Positions 16,297 to 24,979 of a DNA stretch of 64,000 nucleotides are shown here, piece by piece; position 1 is the first letter of the stretch; each line of letters starts with the position of its first letter. Position numbers and translations under genes: made by a program. Below the pieces are notes generated by a model that had not been told where the DNA came from, searched no databases, and saw nothing but the letters and a program-made list of their open reading frames with translations. Origin of the DNA: Sphingomonas panni (GTDB lineage: Bacteria > Pseudomonadota > Alphaproteobacteria > Sphingomonadales > Sphingomonadaceae); assembly GCF_022664435.1 (NCBI RefSeq), contig NZ_JAKREU010000005.1:248001-312000 (forward strand), given 5' to 3'.

Positions 16297-18648
16297 ATGC
16301 TCGATCTGCCCTACGACTGGCGTCCGGGCGATGGTGCGACCATCGACGACCAGACCTATGTCCTCGATCGTCAGGATTCCGATGGACTCTATCGCATCCG
16401 GCGCAGCGGGACGGAGCGGCTCTTCCGGGTCCCCTGTCCGAAGACGGGGCTTCCGGTGCTTCCGGACGCCACCGCCCTTCTGGCACTCCAGGCGGAGGGA
16501 CGCTTCGATCCTCTGCCCACGCCGCTCGACGATCCAAACGCCGCTCGCCGCCGCGCGATCGAACGGGACGTCCGCGACGCATCTGCGGCGGATCCTCGAT
16601 GGATCATCCGTCACGCCTTCCTGACCGCGTACGACGCCGCGCCGTGCTCGCTTTCGATTCGCGAGCTGGCCGCGTCCTGGACCGCGCTGCTGAAGAGTGA
16701 CGAGACGATCCGCTCCCTCGCCATGCGGCATCCTCGCGCTCGCCGACGGCACGGCCGCGCCGTGGCCCCCTGGATGCCCTCGGACAAGACGCTGCGCGAC
16801 TGGATCGCCCACCGCGGCGCACCACTCGACAGGCGTGCCGGCGACTGCGTCAGCGACAGCGGTCGCGTCGAGAGGGTGCGCAAGCTCGATCACCCCGTGG
16901 AGATCGTCTCCCACTGGGTCGCGATCGCCCATTCGTCCAGGCAGAACGTCCGTGCGGTCTGGCGGCGGTACAGGGCCGAGCTGAAGCGCATCGATCGCGG
17001 CGAGCCGACCGGGCGGCTGGACGAGCAGGACCGGCCGATCCACTACCCCCGGCCGGCCAAATCGTGCGTGCCGCTGGGATACACCAGCTTCTGGCGTCGG
17101 GTCATGAAGACGCGCGGTCGCGACGCGGCCGAGGCTAAGCGCGGTCGGGAAGCGGCGGAGAAGGAGTACGGCGGGGGCGGGACGCTCGAGCGGGCGACCG
17201 GGGTCGCCCGGCTGGGCAAGATCGACGACAGCCCGGCACCCTCGCTGGCGAAGATCGAGATCGGCGGCTCGTGGTGGGTCGGACGTCCCACCGTTTCGCT
17301 GCTGCACTGCGCATACGGCAAGGGGTGGTGGGGTCTCGATCTGTCGTGGGAACCGGCGTCATCCTCGACGGTGCTGCGGACCATCGCGGACGCCAGCCGG
17401 CCGAAGAGGGTGCCACGGGACATGGCCGGGAAGCACGAGGATCTGTCGCTCTTCTGCGCGAGATTCGATCGACTGGCGATGGACAATCTATCGGCGCATC
17501 ACGGCCGCCACGTGACCGACGCGCTCCGCGAGATTGGAACCGACACCGACCTGACCGGGGCAGGCCGTCCGCGGGACAAGGCCGATACCGAGAGCGAGAT
17601 CGGAAAGCTCCTCAGGATGACCTTCTCCAATCTTCCGAACGCCGTCGACCCCATACCGCTCCGTCGTCACATCGGTTCCGATCCTCCGATCAGGGACATC
17701 CCCACCCTCGCCCAGATGCGCGTCGTCCTCCTGCGCGCGCTGGCTCTGCACAACGCCAGCCCGCACAAGGGTCTGGCGGACCGATCGCCCCTCTCGGTGC
17801 TCAGGCAGACGCTCGAGCAACGACGGCTGCCGATAATCCGACCGATGGCGCGCTTTCTCCGGTCCATCGGCATGGTGGACTACGACGTGACGCTGCGTGC
17901 GAGCGGCATCGAGCGCTTCCGCTGCCTCCGGTACGTGCAGAGACCCGGTACGCCGTCGCTCTACGAGCGGCTCCGGCATCTGGAAAGGCCTTCGAACCGG
18001 ACGGTCACGGCATCGGTCAAGGTGAAGGTCAAGTACGATGCCGGCGACATCGGCACCATTCACGTGTGGGATCCGGTCTCACGCGAGTACGCCACCTTCC
18101 ATTGCGACCGGCCCCGCTACGCCACGCGTCTTCCGCTGTACCTGCACGAGCAAATCCTCGCCTGCATCAAGGAGGATGAACTCTCGACCGTCTCCGAGGA
18201 CGATCTGCTCGAATGGATGGCCAGACTCTTCGACGAACAGTCGGCCATCACCCAGGCCGCGTCCGAGGAAGAGAGGCGACGTGCAGCGCGGCTGTCGGAG
18301 ACCGCGCCCTTCAAGAGGATGCGGGGCCAGCTGGTGCACGTCCGCGACGAGGACGACGGCTGCGACGATCCGCCGTCGATCGACGAGATGTCGCACCTCT
18401 CCGATCACGAACTCGCGTGCGAGACCTCGGTGGACTCGACCATCGACCCGCCGCGCGGCGGGAACGGCGGGCGTGGCGCCTCGTCGAAGCGTCGGGGTGG
18501 AAGCGTGTCCAGCGGCGGCGACGTCCCGCCGCCTCCGCCCAGACCAGCCCCGAAGAGGAGGACGCCCGCTCCGGATCCGTCGACATCCTCGGCACGGCGC
18601 ATCCGTCCGAGATCCCCCAGCAACGACATAACATGGAGAAGCGAATGA
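16297..18648 (+). CDS. tnsB: TnsB-like DDE transposase
   Basis: A 783-residue transposase of the TnsB/TniA (Mu-like) family, which joins the 3' ends of the element to target DNA. The N-terminal third contains DNA-binding domains, including 'PSDKTLRDWIAHRGAP'. The RNase H-like core shows D310 ('GKIDDSPAPS'), D396 ('LAMDNLSAHHG') and E432 ('KADTESEIGK'). The last two are 35 residues apart, the expected DD(35)E spacing, so the triad appears intact. A basic, proline-rich tail follows. It overlaps tnsC by 4 bp. I see no frameshift, so it is likely functional. Confidence 0.9.
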   Translation: MLDLPYDWRPGDGATIDDQTYVLDRQDSDGLYRIRRSGTERLFRVPCPKTGLPVLPDATALLALQAEGRFDPLPTPLDDPNAARRRAIERDVRDASAADPRWIIRHAFLTAYDAAPCSLSIRELAASWTALLKSDETIRSLAMRHPRARRRHGRAVAPWMPSDKTLRDWIAHRGAPLDRRAGDCVSDSGRVERVRKLDHPVEIVSHWVAIAHSSRQNVRAVWRRYRAELKRIDRGEPTGRLDEQDRPIHYPRPAKSCVPLGYTSFWRRVMKTRGRDAAEAKRGREAAEKEYGGGGTLERATGVARLGKIDDSPAPSLAKIEIGGSWWVGRPTVSLLHCAYGKGWWGLDLSWEPASSSTVLRTIADASRPKRVPRDMAGKHEDLSLFCARFDRLAMDNLSAHHGRHVTDALREIGTDTDLTGAGRPRDKADTESEIGKLLRMTFSNLPNAVDPIPLRRHIGSDPPIRDIPTLAQMRVVLLRALALHNASPHKGLADRSPLSVLRQTLEQRRLPIIRPMARFLRSIGMVDYDVTLRASGIERFRCLRYVQRPGTPSLYERLRHLERPSNRTVTASVKVKVKYDAGDIGTIHVWDPVSREYATFHCDRPRYATRLPLYLHEQILACIKEDELSTVSEDDLLEWMARLFDEQSAITQAASEEERRRAARLSETAPFKRMRGQLVHVRDEDDGCDDPPSIDEMSHLSDHELACETSVDSTIDPPRGGNGGRGASSKRRGGSVSSGGDVPPPPPRPAPKRRTPAPDPSTSSARRIRPRSPSNDITWRSE

Positions 18649-19685
18649 CCGATCCCGCCATACCGTCCGATGGGAGGCCGCGGTCCGGTTCCATCACGAC
18701 CACGCCCGCCGCCCCGGGATCCGCACCCTGGCCGAGCAACGGGGGACCCGCCCTCTCGGGCCTCGCGTCGGCCTTCGGCCTCGGGGACCGCTCGCGCCGG
18801 GTCGGCCGTGCCGTCGCCGACGTGACCTCCATGCGCCTGCCGTACCCGCCCCAGCTCGCGGCCATGGGCGACTTCGCGGAGGCGATGCACACCGGCGATG
18901 CGCTGCGGGCGTCCGGCTGCGGCAGACACGTCGGCTGTCTGCTCCTGGACCCCACCGGATGCGGCAAGACCACGGCGGCACGGGCGTACGTCGAGCTGAT
19001 GTCCGCAGACGCCGAACCGGGAACGATCCCTGCGGTATACGCGAGAGTGCCGCAGAACGGGACGGCGATCGGGCTATACACGAGCATCCTCTCGAGGCTC
19101 GGCGACCACCACGTGAACATTTCGCGGGAGAACAAGCTCTTCGAACACGTGGTAACCCGTCTGACGGAAGCGGGGACCAGGATCCTCTTCCTGGACGAGG
19201 CGGACAAGTCGCCCGGGACCAACCCGGCCGCCGGACGCATAGCGGGATCGACCGTGAGCGTCGCCCGCCTGCTGATGGACGAGGGCGTCGTCCCGGTGGT
19301 GCTGCTCGGAACCGAACTCGGCACCGGCTCGATCGCCGACGACAAGGAGCTCGCCGGACGACTTCTCGCCCCCACGTCCCTGTCGCCGCTCGTCTGGCAC
19401 GACGACTACGACAGGGGGATATGGATCGATCTGCTGGCCGAGCTCGATCGACGGTTGACACAGGGCGTCTGCGACCGCCCGTATGGTCTAGGCGACGAGG
19501 AAGTCGCGGAGACGCTGATGACGGCGGCGAACGGCACCATCGGCCAGTTGATGGGCATCGTTCGGTCGGCCGTCCGGGAGATGGCGCGCGCCGACCGATC
19601 CCATCTTCTGAAGGAGGATCTCGTCTACGCGATCGACTCGTGGAGCGTCGGCTACGGATACATCATGGAGAATCCGCTGCGATGA
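18645..19685 (+). CDS. tnsC: TnsC/TniB-like AAA+ target regulator
   Basis: A 346-residue ATPase that would connect target recognition to the transposase. Start is the ATG of the ATGA overlap with tnsB, behind GGAGAAG. Walker A is 'LLLDPTGCGKTTAAR' (K108, T109; the first Gly of the loop is Asp). Walker B is 'ILFLDEADK' (D184, E185). A sensor-like region 'VVPVVLLGTEL' follows. The ~85 residues before Walker A are a low-complexity leader and a helix ('MRLPYPPQLAAMGDF') typical of TniB/TnsC. The gene overlaps tniQ by 4 bp. Confidence 0.88.
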   Translation: MTDPAIPSDGRPRSGSITTTPAAPGSAPWPSNGGPALSGLASAFGLGDRSRRVGRAVADVTSMRLPYPPQLAAMGDFAEAMHTGDALRASGCGRHVGCLLLDPTGCGKTTAARAYVELMSADAEPGTIPAVYARVPQNGTAIGLYTSILSRLGDHHVNISRENKLFEHVVTRLTEAGTRILFLDEADKSPGTNPAAGRIAGSTVSVARLLMDEGVVPVVLLGTELGTGSIADDKELAGRLLAPTSLSPLVWHDDYDRGIWIDLLAELDRRLTQGVCDRPYGLGDEEVAETLMTAANGTIGQLMGIVRSAVREMARADRSHLLKEDLVYAIDSWSVGYGYIMENPLR

Positions 19686-21481
19686 TCGCGATCGAACGAC
19701 CCCGACCGCTGCGCGATCCCACCATCCCGGAACCGGACGAGTCGCTGCGCGGTCTCTTCGCCCGTGCGATCGTCGCCCATCACCTTCCGAACGCTTGGGC
19801 GATCCTCAAGGTCGTCGGCGGCGAGCACCGCAACAGGGTCAACCTGTCGGAGGACGAGCGCCTGGATCCGGCGGAGCTCGCTCGCATCCTGAGAACGCCG
19901 CTCGACGAACTCGAAGCGCGCCGGTACCCGAGGACGATCGCGAGGAACCGTTTATTTTTCGGCATGGAGATCTGCGAGTATCGCATCGAGAACCGATCCC
20001 GTCGCTTCTCTCCCAACGCCTTGGCCAAGGCGCCCTACGCCCGAGCGGTATGGGAACTGCGGGATCTGCCGTACTGCAAGGTCGGATGGGACATGCTGAC
20101 CGACCGGTGCGTCGACTGCCGGGAGAGGACGAGACAGGGCTGGACCCGACCGAACGGCGTCGACCGCTGCGACTCGTGCGGCAGGCCCCTCGCCGCGATG
20201 AAGACCGCCCCCGTCGCGTTTGAACTGAGGGACGACCTTCGGCTGGCATCTGATTTGGCCGATCCCATCCCCGCTGTACGACAGGCAGCCCTCGCACGGC
20301 TTCACCCGATGATCGGGGTCGATGAGAAACGGGGCGAACTGTTCGCCACGACGATGCGGATCAGGAACATGATCTCCGCCGCGCCGGATCCCGCCCGGGA
20401 CGTCGCGGCCCTCCACGCCGCCTGTCGGGCTCTGCTGAGGTGGCCCGAGGGCATCGACGATCTGGTACCGGCCCCTGCGGTCTCCGAAGGGCGCTGGTCC
20501 GCCGCGGCGGATGCCTACCTCGCGCTGAGCCGCGCACCCGCGGACGAAGCGTCCGGCGGGAACGTCGCCAAGATCGGCTGGGAGGCGCCTCTCCTGTCGG
20601 CGGCCTCGCCGCGCATCGCCATCGAGATGCGCAGGACCGGCGATCTGATCGGCATCAGGCAGGCCTACGAACTGGCGCGGACGTCCGACGACACCCTGCG
20701 GTACGGCATGGATTCCGGGCGCCTTCCGTTCGTCCTGTCCCGGCGGGGCGCGAAGGAGGTGCCGATGATGGTGCCGGCGGACGTCCTGGCGTTCGCCCGC
20801 GAGTGGCATCGTCGGCGATCGCCGGGACCCGTCGGCCGTCGGCTGGGCATCGGTCCGGCGGCGGTCGAGGCCATCGCCGGAGACGAGCTCCTGCCCGATC
20901 GGGGCATGCGGCGTCCGGGAGAGGCTCCTCACTTCCTGGACGACGACGTCGATCTGCTGATCGCGCGCCTCGAGAAGGCCGCCTCGCGGACCGGAGACGA
21001 TCGCGACCTGCCGCTGCTCACCGCCGTCATGATCGTTCACGGACGGTTGAAGCCGTGGGCCTCCATCGTCCGCGCCATGCTGTGCGGCACGCTGCCGTTC
21101 CGGCTCGTCGACGGAGACGGCCCGGTCCTCGGCCGATCCATGATCGATCGCCGCCGACTGCACCTCATAGGCGCGATGCACGATCGGGAGCCGACGAGCG
21201 ATCGGAAGGCGCCCCCGATGCTTCAGCAGCTTGAGGCGATGCACACGCTCAACACGACGAAGAGCTACGTCCTGGATGAGTTGACGCCGATCGGCAACAA
21301 GCCGCGGTGCTACGCGACGGCGGACGTGCTGGCGCTCGGAGCCGCCGGGATGACGGCGGGCGAATGGGCGCTTCGGCGGGGCATCGGCGTCCACGCCGCA
21401 TGGCGGATCCTGTGCCACTCGGGCATTCCGCGGGTTGCCAAGGGGCTCTTCGCTCGCGTCGCGGCGGAGACGCTGCCGTGA
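19682..21481 (+). CDS. tniQ: TniQ/TnsD-family target-selection protein
   Basis: A 599-residue TniQ-domain protein. The N-terminus has the family opening 'IPEPDESLRGLFARAIVAHH'. A zinc-ribbon follows, with C143-x2-C146 and C163-x2-C166 and an additional C132. The long C-terminal part includes helix-turn-helix-like segments ('RRLGIGPAAVEAIAGDELLP'), as in TnsD proteins that recognise a fixed chromosomal site. TniQ/TnsD recruits TnsC to the target. No CRISPR-Cas genes are present, so targeting would be by this protein alone. Starts with ATGA overlap to tnsC and ends with GTGA overlap to a small gene. Confidence 0.86.
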   Translation: MIAIERPRPLRDPTIPEPDESLRGLFARAIVAHHLPNAWAILKVVGGEHRNRVNLSEDERLDPAELARILRTPLDELEARRYPRTIARNRLFFGMEICEYRIENRSRRFSPNALAKAPYARAVWELRDLPYCKVGWDMLTDRCVDCRERTRQGWTRPNGVDRCDSCGRPLAAMKTAPVAFELRDDLRLASDLADPIPAVRQAALARLHPMIGVDEKRGELFATTMRIRNMISAAPDPARDVAALHAACRALLRWPEGIDDLVPAPAVSEGRWSAAADAYLALSRAPADEASGGNVAKIGWEAPLLSAASPRIAIEMRRTGDLIGIRQAYELARTSDDTLRYGMDSGRLPFVLSRRGAKEVPMMVPADVLAFAREWHRRRSPGPVGRRLGIGPAAVEAIAGDELLPDRGMRRPGEAPHFLDDDVDLLIARLEKAASRTGDDRDLPLLTAVMIVHGRLKPWASIVRAMLCGTLPFRLVDGDGPVLGRSMIDRRRLHLIGAMHDREPTSDRKAPPMLQQLEAMHTLNTTKSYVLDELTPIGNKPRCYATADVLALGAAGMTAGEWALRRGIGVHAAWRILCHSGIPRVAKGLFARVAAETLP

Positions 21482-21675
21482 CGTCCGAGCGCCTCGTAGG
21501 GCCGCGTGCACGTCGTGAAGGGACGGGTCCCGCTTCGCTCGAAGACTTCGCGGCTGCACCAGCGATCCCGCTCGATCGACGTGACGGGCACATGGAAGGC
21601 GGGAACGAAGAAGCGAGGAACGGGATCAGAGCAGAAGGGTGGACGAGAGATACTCGGAAGGAAACGTCCAGATGA
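21478..21675 (+). CDS. Tiny gene bridging tniQ and the next gene
   Basis: A 65-residue frame starting at GTG. It overlaps the tniQ stop by 4 bp (GTGA) and the next ATG by 4 bp (ATGA). Exact coupling at both ends is unlikely by chance. The product is charged ('GGNEEARNGIRAEGWTRDTR') and matches no family I recognise. No separate ribosome-binding site is obvious. Confidence 0.5.
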   Translation: MTSERLVGPRARREGTGPASLEDFAAAPAIPLDRRDGHMEGGNEEARNGIRAEGWTRDTRKETSR

Positions 21676-22478
21676 TAAACCGCACCGGAACCCCGACGAC
21701 GTCCTATCCGTACCTCGTCACGTTCGAAGGAAGGAACCCGACCTTCTGGCCGCTGAGGCTCGCGAACCGTGCCGGCCCCGCCCTGCGCGCCGACGACCCG
21801 CTCGCATTCGTAGCTCCTGGAACGCTCGATCGCGCAGGCGGGCTGACCGCCTCAGGACGGGAGCGCATCGATCGAGCCGTCTCCGATCGTGCCGTCAGAT
21901 CGCGACTCGAACAGTGCGTGGTCTGGAACCCGCACTCCTGCACCTGGTACGACGACGAAGGACGTCGATTGGACGAAAGCCGTCCTCCGGCGGCCTTCGA
22001 GACCCATGCCGCCGACCTCTACGATCTGCTTCCCCTGCCGATGGAGGATTGTACGTCCGTCGAGCTTCCGGGAGGGTCCGGGCCGAGCCATCTCTGCATC
22101 CTGCGGATCGGACCGCATCATGTCGAGATCGCTCCGGGCGGACACCGGACGCTCGGCGTCCTCGACGAACCACCGATCGTCGGGCGAGCCGATCCGGCGG
22201 CGGCCTTCCTGGACGAGGGCGGTCGCCTGAGGCCGCCATCGATCTGGCGGGGGCAGCCGGTCACGTCGGTCGACGACGGCTGGACCGTCCTCGGTCCGAT
22301 CCAGCCGATCGGCGACGGCGTCGTGCTGCGCAACCCTTCTCCGCAACGGCTGCGTCAGACGTGCGACCGGGTCGCCGGACGTCGCCTCCACGATGACGTT
22401 CACGCCGGAATCCGTCGAACCGTCCTCGATGGTCAGCCGAGGCCGATGACGGTATCGACGCCCGAAGCGGTGGAATGA
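21672..22478 (+). CDS. Island protein downstream of tniQ, unknown
   Basis: A 268-residue protein starting MINRTGTPTT, with AAGGAAA upstream; an in-frame GTG at 21639 is an alternative start. It contains many short strand-like segments ('LCILRIGPHHVEIAPGGHRT') and prolines and lacks membrane helices or a signal peptide. No family is recognised. Position directly after tniQ, with coupling on both sides, suggests a role in transposition or in the cargo system. Confidence 0.6.
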   Translation: MINRTGTPTTSYPYLVTFEGRNPTFWPLRLANRAGPALRADDPLAFVAPGTLDRAGGLTASGRERIDRAVSDRAVRSRLEQCVVWNPHSCTWYDDEGRRLDESRPPAAFETHAADLYDLLPLPMEDCTSVELPGGSGPSHLCILRIGPHHVEIAPGGHRTLGVLDEPPIVGRADPAAAFLDEGGRLRPPSIWRGQPVTSVDDGWTVLGPIQPIGDGVVLRNPSPQRLRQTCDRVAGRRLHDDVHAGIRRTVLDGQPRPMTVSTPEAVE

Positions 22479-22498
22479 CACCTGGCGGAGAGGATTGC

Positions 22499-23416
22499 AT
22501 GGAGGATCGAGATCTCGAATGGATGTCGGACCTCGACTGGTCCGCGCATGGCAGGGCGCGTTTCGAGGAGAGATCGACAGGAGCTTTCTACGCCCTGATG
22601 GCCGAGAGGCTCGCGGCCTTCGGTGTGACGCCGTGGCCCCTGGTCGACGACCTGCTCGCAAGGGCGTCCCTGCCGCCACGTGGCGACTGGCTCGATTCCG
22701 GTCTCGCCTTTGACACCAACGGCCGACCCGTCTCGTCGTTTCACCGGTCGTACGGAGACGAGGTCCGCAAGGTCGCAGCGAGGCATCTCGTCCCTCTCGC
22801 ATCGTCCCGCAGGATCAGCCGTCCCGAATGGGAAGCCGTGGAGGACGCAGCCGATACCGACTGGGACTTGGGCGCAGGCGCCCGTCGCGTCGCCTGGCAC
22901 CTGGCGCAAAGGCTGGCATCCCTTGCCTGGACCGGCGACATCGAGACGATGGCGGTCCCGAGCGAGGGCGGACCGCCGATCCCGATCGGCCGGGAGCGAT
23001 GGTCGTGCGACCCGCGCGTAGCGGTCCAGCGATTGGCCAGTTGCAGATTGGACCTCGGTCGCGACGGTCGCCCTGCCACGAGCCATCGCATCTTCGTGAT
23101 CGACCGCAATCTGGATCGCGTTCTGGAGGCGTGCGCGCACGCGCATTACATGACCCCCATGGTCTCGATCGACTTCCCCCTGCCCCGGCAGGTGGATCAC
23201 CCCTCCGAGTCCGCCCAAGAACTGGTGATCGCGGACCATCTGGTGGAACGCATGACGCCGGAGCGGTCGCACTGGCGAAGGGACCAGTGGATGGACCACA
23301 TCGCGGCGACGTTCCAACCCGTAAGCGACAGACGATACGACCGCATAAGAAGGGCGATCTTCAAGAAGCATCCCGAACTCGCGTCGCTCTATCGGCGTCC
23401 CGGCCCGAAGACTTGA
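22499..23416 (+). CDS. Island protein, unknown, basic C-terminus
   Basis: A 305-residue protein. ATG 22499 is preferred because GGAGAGG precedes it, but an in-frame ATG at 22475 overlaps the previous stop (ATGA) and is also credible. The sequence is helical and Arg/Trp-rich. The end ('DQWMDHIAATFQPVSDRRYD' then 'KKHPELASLYRRPGPKT') looks like a DNA-binding tail. No family is recognised. It is the last plus-strand gene of the tns operon, followed by a hairpin. Confidence 0.6.
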   Translation: MEDRDLEWMSDLDWSAHGRARFEERSTGAFYALMAERLAAFGVTPWPLVDDLLARASLPPRGDWLDSGLAFDTNGRPVSSFHRSYGDEVRKVAARHLVPLASSRRISRPEWEAVEDAADTDWDLGAGARRVAWHLAQRLASLAWTGDIETMAVPSEGGPPIPIGRERWSCDPRVAVQRLASCRLDLGRDGRPATSHRIFVIDRNLDRVLEACAHAHYMTPMVSIDFPLPRQVDHPSESAQELVIADHLVERMTPERSHWRRDQWMDHIAATFQPVSDRRYDRIRRAIFKKHPELASLYRRPGPKT

Positions 23417-23537
23417 CGCACTGGCAGGCCCGCACAGGCTGACGGTTAGTGGCCGGAACTCGATGCCGGGGCCTTCTGACAGGGAACCAAGCTGCACGAC
23501 TCCGTCGATGCGACCGGCCCGGCATCCGATCCACGAT

Positions 23538-23576
23538 CGGTCTGCCGGGACAGTCATGTTTCGTCATGACAGACCG
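23538..23576. terminator. Hairpin between converging island genes
   Basis: CGGTCT (23538-23543) pairs with AGACCG (23571-23576), and GTCATG (23553-23558) with CATGAC (23565-23570). The structure spans the stop codon of the minus-strand gene and lies after the tns operon, so it could end transcription from either side. Confidence 0.45.
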
Positions 23577-24277
23577 ATCAACCATTCCGTCACGAAGCAT
23601 TCGGCACCGCGTCGCGGCCTGCGCGTATCGATCGTCAGACCCCGAGGCCAACCGGCGATGGCCGCCGATTTAGCGAGATGGTCTTCGTTTCCGCCGATCG
23701 AGCACAGGATCGCCATCTTCGTACCGGCCGGAAGCGCAAGCGCTTCGACGTCGGACGCTTCGGCGATCATCAGAACGCACGCTTCCGGATGAAGCAGGCT
23801 CAGCGCCAACGCCTGATCGAGCTCTACGACGATCATCGCGGTCTCCGATGGTCCGGACAGTCGGGCAGCGCAACCGAACGTCGGTCCGATCGATCGCGAC
23901 GCCCCCTCGATCCGACCACTTCCATCTAGAGGCAGAAGACGTACGGCTGCGGTATGGCCCGTCTCGTCCTCCAATCGAACGACGAGCGTCCCTGCCGACG
24001 AGACGTCCATTTGATCGGGGCCGGAATAGGGTTGCCGATGGAACCGCACGTTGTGGAACCTGCTCTGTCCCAGGCCGCGGTTGAGGATGAAGCGTTCGGC
24101 CGGCGTTCCGAGGATCGGTTCGGAAACATCCCAGACGAACTCAGCCGTGAGCCTGTCTGGGTGGGTGGCGTTCGCGCCGTGCCCGCAAACACGGAGGACA
24201 TGATCTGCGGAACCCTCGCAAGCGGGCGCATCTCGGTCGTAGGTGTCGGTCAGGATCGGCGTGGATACATCGTACAT
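23564..24277 (-). CDS. Toprim-like protein lacking the DxD motif
   Basis: A 237-residue protein starting at an ATG behind AAGGGC. It follows the plan of phage/plasmid primase-type Toprim proteins (DUF7146 and Toprim): 'ILGTPAERFILNRGLG', 'GTLVVRLEDETGHTAAVRLL', 'SIGPTFGCAARLSG', then the Toprim core 'MIVVELDQALALSLL' with E152 kept. Where the metal-binding Asp-x-Asp should stand it reads 'AILCSIGGNEDH', so catalysis is unlikely. No zinc-binding domain or helicase is attached. It converges on the tns operon and is the last island gene before the chromosomal side. Confidence 0.6.
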   Translation of the reverse strand: MYDVSTPILTDTYDRDAPACEGSADHVLRVCGHGANATHPDRLTAEFVWDVSEPILGTPAERFILNRGLGQSRFHNVRFHRQPYSGPDQMDVSSAGTLVVRLEDETGHTAAVRLLPLDGSGRIEGASRSIGPTFGCAARLSGPSETAMIVVELDQALALSLLHPEACVLMIAEASDVEALALPAGTKMAILCSIGGNEDHLAKSAAIAGWPRGLTIDTRRPRRGAECFVTEWLIGLS

Positions 24278-24930
24278 GTCGTGCCCTTCATTCGGTAACC
24301 GTCTGCGGTCGCCATTCACAAAAGGGCTGGCATCACGATCTTCAATCGCCGGCCGAAACGTACCTGACGGACATCTCGTCGAGATCTCCCTCATACCCGT
24401 CGACAACCCGTCAACGTCTTTCTGCCGCGCATATTACAGCTCGTCGCACGTCGGAGCTTCGATGTCTTGAAGTCATGATCGATGCGCATCATCGGACCCG
24501 ACGTTCGCCATCCGAAACACTGACGCGGCTTCCGAAGGCCTGTCGCAAAGGAGCAGTCGATTTCCGAAGGTAGTCTCTGAAGAACGACCAATGCGGACGT
24601 CGGGGCTGAGCGGAACTGCCGAACGGGACGGAGATGGTCATAGCCGCCCGATTGCCGCCAGAGCATGTCGCCTCATCACCTCTTGATGTTCCCCAGGAGG
24701 CGCGGGATTACTTGAAGCGTCTTCCTTATCGGCACCGTCCAAAACCTGATGGGGCCAAGAACCCGACCTGCGAGGTTCTTGATGCAATAATCGCGGTTTT
24801 ACGCATTTTGATGGTTAAACTTCGCAAATGTGGTACCATGCAATTTGTGTGCGTTCGCAACGACTTATGGCGGAAACCCTTAACGAAACCGTCACGGTGG
24901 TAGGTCTTCCGACATAACCGGACGTGAGAA
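24278..24930. other. Island-chromosome junction zone without genes
   Basis: About 650 bp with no supported gene. It contains TTCCGAAGG twice (24530-24538 and 24562-24570), a perfect 8-bp inverted repeat CAAGAACC/GGTTCTTG at 24756-24781, and a clearly AT-richer patch at about 24780-24870. One end of the Tn7-like element is expected here, between the last island gene and the 3' end of aceA, but I could not define it. Confidence 0.4.
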
Positions 24931-24957
24931 CGGGGCCACGGCATCGCCGCAGCCCCG
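24931..24957 (-). terminator. Hairpin downstream of aceA
   Basis: CGGGGC (24931-24936) pairs with GCCCCG (24952-24957) around an inner GGC/GCC pair. It lies about 23 bp past the isocitrate lyase stop codon, a suitable place for its terminator. There is no strong T-run. Confidence 0.5.
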
Positions 24958-24979
24958 CACTCAGACGCTTACTTCCCGA

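Larger units (their letters stand above)
8003..24277. mobile_element. Tn7-like element / accessory island (minimum extent, ends not found)
   Basis: The block holds tnsA, tnsB, tnsC and tniQ plus fifteen further genes that share a style unlike the surrounding chromosome: frequent CGATCG/GATCCG words, many 4-bp gene overlaps, and several GTG or TTG starts. Chromosomal genes resume with aceA at 26575-24980. The coordinates given are only those of the first and last island gene. The true ends, which should carry repeated TnsB sites and 5'-TGT, could not be located by eye. Confidence 0.6.

Noticed and set aside
15099..16700. 533-codon frame across tnsA from a GTG that overlaps the preceding stop
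   Set aside because: Most of it lies out of frame within tnsA and the start of tnsB, which have clear catalytic motifs. The first 80 codons match no family and have no independent support.
16297..18648. Loss of the first catalytic Asp in tnsB
   Set aside because: At first 'KIEIGG' seemed to replace the expected 'vDhT', but the better alignment places D310 in 'KIDDSP', eighteen residues before 'GRPT', so the triad is complete.
8003..24277. CRISPR array or Cas genes linked to the Tn7-like module
   Set aside because: No regularly spaced repeats and no Cas-like proteins were seen; TniQ has no CRISPR partner here.
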